Shown in pieces: positions 1 through 9,213 of a DNA stretch of 64,000 nt (position 1 is its first letter; every line of letters starts with the position of its first letter). The notes beneath the pieces are model-generated. The model saw nothing but the letters and a program-made list of their open reading frames with translations, did no database searches and was not told the DNA's origin. Source of the stretch: Hanamia caeni (GTDB taxonomy: Bacteria > Bacteroidota > Bacteroidia > Chitinophagales > Chitinophagaceae). The position numbers and the translations under genes were made by a program. The DNA is taken from positions 211,586 through 275,585 of the forward strand of contig NZ_RJJR01000009.1 in assembly GCF_003721595.1 (NCBI RefSeq), in the 5' to 3' direction.

Positions 1-138
1 AAAGCATACGTTGGTAATTCATATTGCTATTTTAGAAAATTTTTACTAAAAGTACGAAGGGCTGTGATGTTTTGGATTCTTTAACTTTTGATGCACCACA
101 AGCATAAAGATGAATTTCGCCAAATTGAATCATGCGGC

Positions 139-1839
139 TTAATACCCTGCGGCTCCATCATCGCCACGGAAATCAGCAACTGCGGTAATTTTATTTCCTT
201 TTACTTCAATCACTTCTGTGCGGCCTATTGAACCTCTTTTTTCAATTGTATACCCCATTTTCTTCAGGCCTTCAATGGTGTTAGGGTTGAAATTGCTTTC
301 AACAAAAATTACATCCGGTAGCCACTGCTGATGAAATTTGGGAGAATCAACCGCCTGTTGCGGCGTCATTTTAAAATCAATCATGTCGACGATGGTCTGG
401 TAAACGCTCGTCGGAATAGTAGTGCCTCCCGGCGTTCCGACCACGATGTAAGGTTTGTCGTTTTTTAGAACGATGGTAGGAGTCATACTGCTCAGCATCC
501 TTTTGCCGGGCGCGATGGCGTTTGCTTCAGCGCCCACTGCGCCAAACATGTTGGGAACACCGGGCTTTACGCTAAAGTCGTCCATTTCATTATTTAATAA
601 AAAGCCCGCACCCTGCACCACAATGCCACAGCCATATCCGCCATTTAAAGTAGTGGTTACCGATACGGCATTCCCCTCTTTATCCAGCACATCAAAATGA
701 GTGGTCTCCTCTCCTTCCTGGATGTACCCTTCTTTAATATTCTTGCTGTTTCCCGCTTTGGTGGAATCGTAGTCGCTCATTCTTTTGGCCAGGTATTCTT
801 CGCTGACGAGCGTTTTTACGGGAACTTTTACAAAATCAGGGTCGCCGAGATATTTGGCCCTGTCTGCAAAGGCGCGCCTTTCCACTTCTGACATTAACTG
901 TACTGAAGCAACGCTGCCATAGCTCATTTCGCCGATATTTTCCATCTGGCTCATTTTGAGCATTTGCTCTAAAATAATGCCGCCGCTGCTAGGCAATGGC
1001 ATGGAAACTACCGTGTTGCCTTTATAATCAAATACGATTGGCGCCCGCTCTTTCGCTTCATAATTTTTTAAGTCTTCTTCGGTGATAAGTCCTTTATCTC
1101 TTTTCATTTGCGCAGCAATCAATTGGGCGGTCTTGCCTCCGTAAAACCCATCAGCGCCATCGTCTCTTATTCGTTTTAAGGTATTGGCCAGGTCCTTTTG
1201 AATCAGCGTATCTCCTTCCTTCCAAAACCCTTCTTTTACAAAAGCGGGAATAAAATTGTTGACACTCAATAAATGGTTTCGAACCGAATTGAGGCCGTCT
1301 GCCTCTCCTTTTACCAGCACAAAACCATTTTCAGCAAACTCAATCGCCGGCTGGATTAGCTTTTTAAAAGGAAGCTTTGCATATTTCATACAAGCGAAAA
1401 TGCCCGCAACCGAGCCTGGAACACCCACCGCAAGCGGGCTGTTTTGGGAAAGAGTCATCTGTGGGTTTCCGCTGGAATCGAGATACATATCCCGTGTAGC
1501 ACCACCGGGCGCTTTTTCGCGGTAATCAATGGCGATATTCTGTCCATCTTTTAAATGAATAATGGTAAAGCCGCCGCCGCCGATATTGCCGGCACTCGGA
1601 TGCACTACGGCCAGCGCCAGTTGAGTAGCAATGGCTGCATCCACCGCGTTACCACCCTGTTTCATAATGCTGACGCCTACTTCACTAGCTATCTGGCTGG
1701 CGGATACCACGGCTCCGCGCTTAACCTCAATTTTCTTTTTTGTTTGAAACTGAAAAGCATTGATTTTTTGAGAATGGGAGCACGACGAAAGCAGGAAAGC
1801 AACACCCGAAATGAAAAATAAAGATGGATTTTTTTGCAT
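139..1839 (-). CDS. ggt: Gamma-glutamyltransferase (lipoprotein)
   Basis: This 566-residue protein is a gamma-glutamyltranspeptidase, which hydrolyses glutathione and other gamma-glutamyl compounds or transfers the glutamyl group. Such enzymes mature by self-cleavage before a catalytic Thr. That Thr is visible as the first T of TTHFDV (about residue 379), followed by the family's glycine-rich and LLNNEMDDFS segments, and the large-subunit start near residue 42 (GAVVSASQIAS) is intact. The N-terminus is a lipoprotein signal with lipobox LLSSC, so the enzyme is probably anchored in the periplasm or outer membrane. Length is normal for the family. It stands alone: no gene precedes it within the window on its downstream side, and the upstream gene is divergent. 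Its role is probably glutathione or gamma-glutamyl peptide salvage. Confidence 0.93.
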   Translation of the reverse strand: MQKNPSLFFISGVAFLLSSCSHSQKINAFQFQTKKKIEVKRGAVVSASQIASEVGVSIMKQGGNAVDAAIATQLALAVVHPSAGNIGGGGFTIIHLKDGQNIAIDYREKAPGGATRDMYLDSSGNPQMTLSQNSPLAVGVPGSVAGIFACMKYAKLPFKKLIQPAIEFAENGFVLVKGEADGLNSVRNHLLSVNNFIPAFVKEGFWKEGDTLIQKDLANTLKRIRDDGADGFYGGKTAQLIAAQMKRDKGLITEEDLKNYEAKERAPIVFDYKGNTVVSMPLPSSGGIILEQMLKMSQMENIGEMSYGSVASVQLMSEVERRAFADRAKYLGDPDFVKVPVKTLVSEEYLAKRMSDYDSTKAGNSKNIKEGYIQEGEETTHFDVLDKEGNAVSVTTTLNGGYGCGIVVQGAGFLLNNEMDDFSVKPGVPNMFGAVGAEANAIAPGKRMLSSMTPTIVLKNDKPYIVVGTPGGTTIPTSVYQTIVDMIDFKMTPQQAVDSPKFHQQWLPDVIFVESNFNPNTIEGLKKMGYTIEKRGSIGRTEVIEVKGNKITAVADFRGDDGAAGY

Positions 1840-2112
1840 ATAATCTGGATAATGATTTTAAAATTATACCCTCATCGGGTACAAAAAGCAGTAAAAATAA
1901 TCATTAAAATGTGGCTGTTTTTTTATTTCCTGAATAAAAATCGGTCATATTTATTTGTTTACTGTAAAATATCTGGATAGTTACTATAAATATTTGTTCC
2001 TTTACGGAATAATTTGTTTTTTTACTATTCAATTTTTTGGAACGATACAAATTTCAAAAAGCCTGCCAACCCATTTAAATTCGATGCCTGATTTTTTAAT
2101 TTTTGATGTAAG
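1840..2112. other. Divergent intergenic region with three polar motif copies
   Basis: This 273-bp spacer lies between two divergent genes. It contains three copies of the recurring plus-strand motif (1949-1964, 1992-2007, 2012-2027), the densest cluster in the window. No clear TAnnTTTG promoter with a correctly spaced upstream element was seen for either gene. Confidence 0.5.
1933..2027 (+). repeat. Cluster of three TATTTRTTNNTTTACTR motifs
   Basis: ATTTATTTGTTTACTG (1949-1964) is an exact match and is preceded by AATAAAAATC five bases upstream. ATTTGTTCCTTTACGG (1992-2007) has one mismatch. ATTTGTTTTTTTACTA (2012-2027) is exact. Function is unknown; see the finding on the dispersed motif. 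Confidence 0.7.
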
Positions 2113-2739
2113 ATGAGAAATAAACCGAAGGGGGTTTTCTGCCTTGAAGGCTTTTGGTATGGCGATCACAGAGACCTGATATCAGTAACTCCCGTATTGG
2201 AACTGGTGGGCAAACACAGCAACATGCCTTTTGTGCATCACAGGTGCAACACCAAAGCAGAATTTGAATATTCTATTAATCGCTGGAAAACAAAATCCTT
2301 TTGTGGCAAGTATCCCATCCTCTACCTCGGGTTTCACGGCGAGCCCGGTTTTATTAAGGTAGGCAAAGAAAAGGTAACGCTTATCGATTTGGGAAATATC
2401 ATTGGAAATACCTGTTCGCGCTCTATCATTCATTTCGGAAGCTGTTCCACTTTAAACCTCAGCAAAAAGCGGGTGCAAAATTTTATGGACCAAACCGAAG
2501 TACTGGCAGTAATGGGCTACAAACGGGACGTAGACTGGCTTCCATCTGCATCGTTTGAAATTTTATTGCTGGATATTCTTCAAAATAATCCCTTCGATTC
2601 TACAGGAATGAAAGTTTTTAGCCGGATGGTTCAATCCGAATGTAAACGTCAAATCACTGAGCTGGATTTCAGGTTGATGATCAACGAAAACAAACATTTT
2701 GTAAGAAAACGTCAAAAGACTGTGGCCTACGCCAGGTGA
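2113..2739 (+). CDS. DUF6642-like protein with caspase-type His/Cys dyad
   Basis: This 208-residue protein has no signal peptide or membrane segment. It resembles the uncharacterised family I know as DUF6642; that name is from memory and not checked. What is visible is a hydrophobic strand ending in His-Gly (YLGFHG, His about 75) and, 36 residues later, a second strand ending in Gly-Ser-Cys-Ser (IIHFGSCS, Cys about 111). Strand-His-Gly followed by strand-Cys is the arrangement of clan CD (caspase, CHAT) peptidases. A conserved-looking GYKRDVDWLPSASFE segment follows. The gene is alone on its strand, between the divergent ggt and tRNA-Pro. Peptidase activity is an inference; it could also be an inactive relative. 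Confidence 0.7.
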   Translation: MRNKPKGVFCLEGFWYGDHRDLISVTPVLELVGKHSNMPFVHHRCNTKAEFEYSINRWKTKSFCGKYPILYLGFHGEPGFIKVGKEKVTLIDLGNIIGNTCSRSIIHFGSCSTLNLSKKRVQNFMDQTEVLAVMGYKRDVDWLPSASFEILLLDILQNNPFDSTGMKVFSRMVQSECKRQITELDFRLMINENKHFVRKRQKTVAYAR

Positions 2740-2958
2740 TTCTATTAAATATTTTTTTCTGAAAAATATAAAAGAAGGCTGAACTAACGGTGATGACTAC
2801 ACGAATTTTTAACTACGTTAATTTTGACGAATCTGTATATTGTTTTTAATAAAATTTCTTTCAAAATCAATAGTGGATTTTAAAAAATTTTATTACAAGA
2901 CAAGAAATCTTTTTGTTTAGTCATTAAGACTTCAATAATTTGCAGGCCCAAAAAATCG

Positions 2959-3032
2959 CGGGATGTAGCGCAGCCCGGTAGCGCGCTTCGTTCGGGACGA
3001 AGAGGCCGCTGGTTCGAATCCAGTCATCCCGA
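2959..3032 (+). tRNA. tRNA-Pro (anticodon CGG)
   Basis: A 74-nt cloverleaf can be drawn. The acceptor stem is CGGGATG (2959-2965) with CATCCCG (3025-3031) and discriminator A at 3032. The anticodon stem CTTCG/CGAAG encloses loop TTCGGGA, giving anticodon CGG at 2993-2995. The T-loop contains TTCGAATC. The 3' CCA is not encoded. A terminator hairpin follows after 22 nt. Confidence 0.96.
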
Positions 3033-3054
3033 CAAAGGGGAATCAAAACCCGTC

Positions 3055-3094
3055 AATCCTTGTAAAATTCATTGGTTTACAGGGATTTTTTTTT
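3055..3094 (+). terminator. Rho-independent terminator of tRNA-Pro
   Basis: A 12-bp stem AATCCTTGTAAA (3055-3066) pairs with TTTACAGGGATT (3076-3087) with one G-U pair, around a 9-nt loop, and runs into a tract of nine T. It lies just 3' of the tRNA. Confidence 0.85.
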
Positions 3095-3125
3095 GTACCT
3101 GTATCAAATAATGGCAAATAATATC

Positions 3126-3155
3126 AATACTCAAGTGAGTAAATCAGTGAGTATT
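3126..3155. repeat. Small inverted repeat in spacer after tRNA
   Basis: AATACTCA (3126-3133) and TGAGTATT (3148-3155) are perfect inverted copies, and the left arm overlaps a second palindrome ACTCA-AG-TGAGT. It may be an operator-like site or chance. Nothing else is recognisable between 3095 and 3334. Confidence 0.35.
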
Positions 3156-3334
3156 TTAAGGCATAGAATTTGTATTCACTCAATAGCTCATAATCTATTA
3201 CTTTTCAATTAGTTGTGTTATTTTTTTGACACATTTTGAGAGGATTTGAAATGGGTTTGAATGTGCAGAATCTTGACCAATGAAGATTATGCAACCTCAA
3301 ATCGATTGGCAATTAAAAGTATTAGTCAGGCTTT

Positions 3335-6300
3335 TCAACTCTCAATCATACGCAAATGTATGAGCGCACCCTGGTGGTTGATATTTTGATCAAGCACTTT
3401 TTTAAAATATTCCCTGGCGAGTTCTTCCTTCTTTAATCCCAGCAAACCCAGACCGATCATATAATTACAATGAGTGGCGTTCCTGGCATTAAGATCCTGG
3501 TCAAACACGAGCAAATCAGGTAATGAAACGGCAAAATAATCAATCTTGATTTCATCACTGAGGTGTGCCTTTCCAAAACTAATCAGTTTATTAAAAATCT
3601 CATTTGCTTTTCTTGCATTGTTCAATTTCTGCCATGCAAGCCCCTGGTAAAATATTTTATCTGGTTGAGGATCGTTGTAGAAAATTGCTTGCACAGGCTC
3701 ACTGTTTCCCCTTATTGCAGATATAAATTCCTCAACAGCCTGTTCATTCATGCCCATAGCGTCATACGCGCATCCCTTAAAATAATGAATGTCATTTTCA
3801 GCAGTTCCGTATAATTTTCCTTCTCCTAAATTACCAGGATAATGTTCTAATTTATCAAGCAGTTCTAATGCATCTTCGTTTGAACCTTTGGCCAGGGCTT
3901 TTTTCGCTAGTTCTATATTACAGATCAAATATTGCAAAATTACTTTCCCCTCCCCTCCTTCCCATGGATGAAATTTCCTTTGGCTCAACAATTGACGGGC
4001 TTTTTCATATTCATGCAATTGATTGTAAATGGTGATTCTTTCCAAATAAAGATCATCTCTTTCTTCAACGAGTGTAAGATGTGCTTCCAGTAATTCTAAT
4101 CGCTGCCGGTAATCATAATTTTCAATTTTATACAACTGGTCTAGTTCCATTAAAATCCTGGCGTCGGTCTTATTTAATGCGAATGCCTTTTCCAACAGCG
4201 AAATGCTTTTTGAGGCATCTTTTAATTTATTATAGCAGGCTAAAGAAAGATTGCGGTGGACCGTCGCAAACTGATCATCAATAGAAATAGATCTTTCCCA
4301 ACAATCGATTGCTTCATTATATTGCCGATTGGCATACCAATAATTACCAAGATAATACAATGACTTTGCAGAAAGATGGTCGCTTATGGCGGCTTCCAGC
4401 ACCATCTTATCCTCTAATTTATTGGGAAAACAATAATCAGGAGAAGCCGCTGAAGCCTTTTTAAAATAAAGCTGAGCCTGTTCTTTATTACCTAATTGAA
4501 GATGAAGCCATCCCAAATAATAATACAATAAGGGAGAGGCGTCAGGATTTCTTTCTTCATAAACCGTCAACAGCGCTATCGCTTCTTCATACATTGCTGA
4601 TTGCAGATAATCAATTGCATACTCCAGGTAGTTATTCAATGAATTTCGCATCAACTCTCTCAGCTTTTCAAGTGTCTCTTTTTTTTGGTCTTCTGGTACA
4701 ACCAGGTATCTTTCAAACAAACAGCCATAATTGAAAGGGTCGATTTTTATAGAATCGCTTATCAGCCGGAGCGCCTCTTCAGTATAGCCTGTTTTACGCA
4801 ATAATGCGGCCTTTAAATGCCTTGCATTGTGACTGCGGTAATTGCGGTCGATGGATTTTTCAATTAAATAAAGTGCATTCCTGAAATCTTTTTTTATGGC
4901 GGCTATTTTAGAAAGCTGCAGAAAAGCATTGTGCTGCCATGCATCATTCCAGGTGGCTTTATAAAGATATTTGTAAGCTTCATCAAAGTTGTTTTGAAGC
5001 TTAAGACAGAGCCCAAGATTATAATAAGGCTCGCCGTCATATGGATTAGGATTACGTTCTGTTAATCGTTCTACAGCCTTGCGGAAATAAGGTTCAGCTT
5101 TGGCAAATTGTCCGCGTCTCAGGTACCATAGGCCCAATGCATTGTTGTTACGAATATCTCCTGCATCTCTTTTCAGTGCTTCTTCATAATAAGGAAGCGG
5201 TGAAAAAGTAGCGTGCCTGTATTGCTCCAGGTGCAATCCATTTAGAAACAACAAGTCATTTGTTTCAATTTCTGAAGGAAGCAATGCGGCTTTTGCGGGC
5301 GCAGGTTTTTCTTTGTCAATATCTTCTTCCGGCTGATAGCTTATTAATACATTGCCCTCGTTACCTTTAGCAATGACATTTATTTGTTTAGGAAAAAAAG
5401 AAACGCCGGTAGTTATGGTTTTTTGATAGCTTTTTAATGGCGAAAGATCGGTAGTGATTTCTTCAATGATTGAATCCTCCAGTAGAACGGTAATAATTGC
5501 ATTTTTATATTCCGCAGTAACATATATTTTCACCAATATTTCATGGTTACTAAAGTCAACGTTGATTGCGGCTTCCTTGCTTGCATTCTTTACCAATCCA
5601 ATCTGAGCATAAGGCATAAAGTATTGTTCAAAACTCTTTTCTTCATTCGGTTGTATCCAACTGAAATCGGGTTGATTGTTTGTAAAAACGCCACACATGA
5701 TTTCAACGTAAGGGCCGTCTTCATCTGTAAGATTTCTATCCCACGATTTTCCGAAATCGCCATTGCCCCATGTCCATTGCTTCTTGCCTGTTGACACATG
5801 ATGGCTGGCTACATGAAGCATCCCGGATTGCGTATCGTGTTCATAACTGCCAATAAAATCATATTTGGATTCTCCGGCCATATATGAAGTGGGTACAGGA
5901 ATATTTTTGTACCGCGAAATATCTGTACCTGGTGAATAATTGACATTGTAGTAGGTGCCGGTAGCTATGGGAAAATCGCTCACATCTCTTCTGCCATGAT
6001 CATATACCGCATGAACATCGGGCGGAAATACGGATTGATTAAAATCGTTGACTTTTACCGCAGGATTGGCCCACCATAAAAAGCTCTGGGGAAAAGGAGT
6101 TTTGTTGTATAAACGCACCTTCACTTCCACATAAGCCTTATCTGGATATAATGTAAACCCGGCCATACCTTTGGTACGAAACATTTGTTCTACTTCATTT
6201 ACCCAAACGGTTTTACTGCCATCTTCAAATTCTTCAATCGTAACATCTATAGGATCAAATGTAGATGGGCGATGATGCTGCGGCCAGTTAAATTCAATGC

Positions 6301-6652
6301 CTCCTGATATCCATGGGCCACAAAGCCCAACCAATGCAGGTTTTATTACTTTGTTGTAATAAATAAAATGGCGATTGCCAATTTTATCAAAAGCCATTTG
6401 AATGCGTCCGCCCAATTGTGGCAGCACCTGTATTTTTATATATTTGTTCTCAAGAAATACAGCCTGATACTTTTTATCCTTTTTTTCATCGTAAATTTTT
6501 TCAATGATAGGATTTGGATATACCACGCCACTACTACCCTGGTAAACCCTTCTTTCAAAAAACATAGGATTTTTTTCGGGCTTGCCCGTTTCATACGTTG
6601 GGATAATAACCTCCTCTTCCCATATTTTTACGTAAAATTCATTCGTGATCAT
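3335..6652 (-). CDS. DUF5107 domain and TPR-repeat protein
   Basis: This 1105-residue protein has no signal peptide and is probably cytoplasmic. The first 350 residues match the DUF5107 type as I remember it, a beta-rich, mutarotase-like domain: QVLPQLGGRIQMAFDK, GGIEFNWPQHHRPS and a Trp-rich FLWWANPAV segment. From about residue 470 the rest is a long series of TPR helices (repeated LGLWYLRRGQF, YNLGLCLKLQN and YLGNYWYANRQ type units), ending with FKKVLDQNINHQGAL. Such proteins are often found in sugar-utilization operons, but I know of no settled biochemical role. It starts 9 bp after the MFS transporter stop and is probably co-transcribed with it, so it may act on or sense the imported sugar. 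Carbohydrate binding or hydrolysis is an inference. Confidence 0.85.
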   Translation of the reverse strand: MITNEFYVKIWEEEVIIPTYETGKPEKNPMFFERRVYQGSSGVVYPNPIIEKIYDEKKDKKYQAVFLENKYIKIQVLPQLGGRIQMAFDKIGNRHFIYYNKVIKPALVGLCGPWISGGIEFNWPQHHRPSTFDPIDVTIEEFEDGSKTVWVNEVEQMFRTKGMAGFTLYPDKAYVEVKVRLYNKTPFPQSFLWWANPAVKVNDFNQSVFPPDVHAVYDHGRRDVSDFPIATGTYYNVNYSPGTDISRYKNIPVPTSYMAGESKYDFIGSYEHDTQSGMLHVASHHVSTGKKQWTWGNGDFGKSWDRNLTDEDGPYVEIMCGVFTNNQPDFSWIQPNEEKSFEQYFMPYAQIGLVKNASKEAAINVDFSNHEILVKIYVTAEYKNAIITVLLEDSIIEEITTDLSPLKSYQKTITTGVSFFPKQINVIAKGNEGNVLISYQPEEDIDKEKPAPAKAALLPSEIETNDLLFLNGLHLEQYRHATFSPLPYYEEALKRDAGDIRNNNALGLWYLRRGQFAKAEPYFRKAVERLTERNPNPYDGEPYYNLGLCLKLQNNFDEAYKYLYKATWNDAWQHNAFLQLSKIAAIKKDFRNALYLIEKSIDRNYRSHNARHLKAALLRKTGYTEEALRLISDSIKIDPFNYGCLFERYLVVPEDQKKETLEKLRELMRNSLNNYLEYAIDYLQSAMYEEAIALLTVYEERNPDASPLLYYYLGWLHLQLGNKEQAQLYFKKASAASPDYCFPNKLEDKMVLEAAISDHLSAKSLYYLGNYWYANRQYNEAIDCWERSISIDDQFATVHRNLSLACYNKLKDASKSISLLEKAFALNKTDARILMELDQLYKIENYDYRQRLELLEAHLTLVEERDDLYLERITIYNQLHEYEKARQLLSQRKFHPWEGGEGKVILQYLICNIELAKKALAKGSNEDALELLDKLEHYPGNLGEGKLYGTAENDIHYFKGCAYDAMGMNEQAVEEFISAIRGNSEPVQAIFYNDPQPDKIFYQGLAWQKLNNARKANEIFNKLISFGKAHLSDEIKIDYFAVSLPDLLVFDQDLNARNATHCNYMIGLGLLGLKKEELAREYFKKVLDQNINHQGALIHLRMIES

Positions 6653-6661
6653 AAACAGTTG

Positions 6662-8014
6662 CTAATGCATTTTTATATTTAATTCCAATTGTTCAAGAGT
6701 CTGGCCTTTTGTTTCATGTACCCGTTTTTTTATAAAAAGAAATCCAAGTAAACAAACCGCCGCATACAAATAAAACGGGCCATAAGTTCCCAATACTTTT
6801 GCCAAAAAAGGAAAGGTGAAAACAAGAATAAAATAAGATGCCCATAAACAAACAATGGCAACAGAGGTTGCTTTACCGCGTATTTTATTGGGGAATATTT
6901 CAGAAATCAACACCCATGTTACCGGCGCCAGTGAACAGGCGTACATGGCAATCGCCAGCAATACGAATACAGAAATCCATACCGTAGGAAAATGGTTTTG
7001 CAAAAGAATTGCCAGTATAATATAAATCACGGATAACCCCATAGAGCCTGCTAGCATCAATGGTCTTCGTCCCAACTTATCAACCTGCCACATTGCAACC
7101 AACGTGAAAATGAGGTTAACAATGCCAATAGAAATCGTTTCAAATAACTGGCGATCAAGATTTGCTCCTACGGATTCAAAAATCGTGGATGTGTAATTAA
7201 AAACCACATTAATACCACATAATTGTTGAAACACTGCTAACGCAATACCAATAATAACCGCAGGTCGAACGCTTTTTTCAAAAACACTTTTTACAGGATT
7301 GGCAGTTCCGGATAAGGAAGCCTGAATTTCTTTAACAGATTGCCTTGCATAAAAAGAATTCCCAATTTTTTTGAGAATGGTTTCGGCCTTTGCAGTTTCC
7401 CCCGCTTTTATTAACCAACGTGGGCTTTCCGGCAACCATAATACTCCCAAAAAAAATAACGAAGAAGGGATTATTCCCAAACCAAACATCCAGCGCCATG
7501 CATCTGCGCCCTTATCTGCAAGATTGTAATTAACGAGGTTGGTTACTAATATTCCTATAACTATGGTCAGTTGGTTAATAGCCACATTACGGCCTCTTAC
7601 GGGGGCCGGGGACACCTCTGCAATGTACATAGGGCTTAGCATTGAAGCCATGCCCACCCCAATGCCGGCAGCAAAACGCATGGTTATAAAAAAATTAAAT
7701 CCATTTGAAAAAGCCATCCCTGCTGATGATACAGCAAAAATGAGCGCAGCAAGCAGTAAGCCGGGTTTCCGACCATAGCGATCTGTAAAAGTGCCTGCAA
7801 ATAAACAACCTGCAATACAACCTAATCCGAGTGAACCCGTTAAAAAACCTTCTTTCCACACATCCAATACAAACTCTGTTCTTAAGAAGGGTAATGCACC
7901 GGAAATAACGGCAAAATCAAAACCAAACAGATAGCCGCCCAATGCAGAAATAAAAGAAATGGCAATAATGTAAGTTTGATTACCAGTAGATTGCCGGGAC
8001 ATCTTAAGTAACAT
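6662..8014 (-). CDS. MFS sugar porter (XylE/GLUT-type)
   Basis: This 450-residue inner-membrane transporter belongs to the sugar porter branch of the major facilitator superfamily. It has twelve predicted helices and the family signatures: GYLFGFDFAVISG in helix 1, DRYGRKP after helix 2, PESPRWL before the central loop, QQLCGINVV in helix 7 and DKLGRRP in the second half. It would import a monosaccharide by proton symport; the sugar cannot be read from sequence. It sits between the AraC regulator and the DUF5107 gene inside the polysaccharide locus, so it probably imports a product of that locus. An alternative Met at residue 5 (8002) is possible. TAAGTTTG on the minus strand at 8025-8032 resembles a -7 element, but no upstream element was found. 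Confidence 0.92.
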   Translation of the reverse strand: MLLKMSRQSTGNQTYIIAISFISALGGYLFGFDFAVISGALPFLRTEFVLDVWKEGFLTGSLGLGCIAGCLFAGTFTDRYGRKPGLLLAALIFAVSSAGMAFSNGFNFFITMRFAAGIGVGMASMLSPMYIAEVSPAPVRGRNVAINQLTIVIGILVTNLVNYNLADKGADAWRWMFGLGIIPSSLFFLGVLWLPESPRWLIKAGETAKAETILKKIGNSFYARQSVKEIQASLSGTANPVKSVFEKSVRPAVIIGIALAVFQQLCGINVVFNYTSTIFESVGANLDRQLFETISIGIVNLIFTLVAMWQVDKLGRRPLMLAGSMGLSVIYIILAILLQNHFPTVWISVFVLLAIAMYACSLAPVTWVLISEIFPNKIRGKATSVAIVCLWASYFILVFTFPFLAKVLGTYGPFYLYAAVCLLGFLFIKKRVHETKGQTLEQLELNIKMH

Positions 8015-8249
8015 TTTTAATTTTCAAACTTAAATGAAAAAAAGATTTTAATAATGGAGTATTACTTGAAAGGAATGGACAATATTACGAGTTTCAACGT
8101 ATCTATGCTTTGAGGGTTTATTCTTTGAAGGTACACGTCTCGTTTCTTCAGCGATAAAATAAAAATTTCAGTTTTTTCTTTGCTTACTGAGAATATCATC
8201 AAAAAAATAAAGAATAAAAGAGAGTAAAAGCGCTTTATCGTTATAGCAC

Positions 8250-9149
8250 TTATTGTTTGCGTTTCCGATATTCTAATGGAGATTGTCCCATTACGCTACT
8301 GAAGAACCGGGAGAAATAAAAATGATCATCAATGCCCAGTTTGTAAGCAATTTCTCTCACCTGCAAATTGGTAAATTGAAGATATTGGCAGGCTTTCTGA
8401 ACTTTAATATGCTTAAAATATTCAAGCGGCGGGTACCCGGTTTTCTTTTTAAAAAGCGCCGAGTAATGTGATGGAGAAATATGTACCTCGTTGGCAAGGG
8501 TTTTTAAAGTCAGCATTTGATGCAGGTTTTTTTGCATAAAATCAATAGAAATGTCAATTGCATCTTTTTCACTTTTATTAAATGGAGTTTGAAAAACATC
8601 AGGATAACAGAAGGAAGAAAGAAAATGCCACAGGCACATATTTATATACCCAAGATTGTCGGCGCTGTAACCATTTTCAAGCGTTTCATAAATGGTATTA
8701 AACAAACGGATTCGTTCTTCTGAAAAATCAATGTCGTTGATGAATTGAGTATTATGTTTGCTTAGCAAGTGTACAAAATTACCCGCGCAGCTTCCTTTAA
8801 AATGTAGCCAATATATGGACCAGGGATCCGTCTCTTCTGACCCATATTTATGTACAACATTCGCTGGAATGATTAAAAACTGACCCGGGTATACAGGATG
8901 TTCTTTCTTTTTGAGATCGAGCCACCCTTTGCCATTGATACAATAAATGAGTATGTTTTGAGCGACCCCAACATATCTTTCCCGGTAATGAAATTTTGCT
9001 TTAGGATAAAAGCCAATATCTGTAATAAAAAGTTGATGCACTAACTTAGTCTCATCACAATCCTTTACTATCTTATGAGGCAATACAATCGCTTTCTGCC
9101 CATTGAATCCATCCCTTTTTCTTCGTGTCACAGATTTGCTTTCATCCAT
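8250..9149 (-). CDS. AraC-family transcriptional regulator
   Basis: This 299-residue protein has an N-terminal cupin-type effector domain (about residues 40-160, including GQFLIIPANVVHKYG and DPWSIYWLHF) and a C-terminal pair of helix-turn-helix motifs (about 200-299). The second HTH carries the usual AraC signature with REIAYKLGIDDHFYFSRFF ending in SPLEYRKRKQ. It is the only regulator visible in the polysaccharide locus, in the same direction and 64 bp after the esterase gene. It is therefore the likely sugar-responsive activator of the locus, in place of the ECF sigma/anti-sigma or hybrid two-component systems common in such loci. The effector is unknown. Confidence 0.92.
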   Translation of the reverse strand: MDESKSVTRRKRDGFNGQKAIVLPHKIVKDCDETKLVHQLFITDIGFYPKAKFHYRERYVGVAQNILIYCINGKGWLDLKKKEHPVYPGQFLIIPANVVHKYGSEETDPWSIYWLHFKGSCAGNFVHLLSKHNTQFINDIDFSEERIRLFNTIYETLENGYSADNLGYINMCLWHFLSSFCYPDVFQTPFNKSEKDAIDISIDFMQKNLHQMLTLKTLANEVHISPSHYSALFKKKTGYPPLEYFKHIKVQKACQYLQFTNLQVREIAYKLGIDDHFYFSRFFSSVMGQSPLEYRKRKQ

Positions 9150-9213
9150 ACAATTAAAATTAAAGAAATCCCGGGATTAGCCTGTCTTTACGAAGAAATC
9201 ATAACTTTTATTT

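Noticed and set aside
1..138. Partial gene at the left edge
   Set aside because: No frame gives a recognisable protein; only a frame of about 33 codons without features is open on the minus strand.
2959..3334. tRNA-Pro as attachment site of an integrated element
   Set aside because: No integrase is nearby and I found no repeated copy of the tRNA 3' end within the window.
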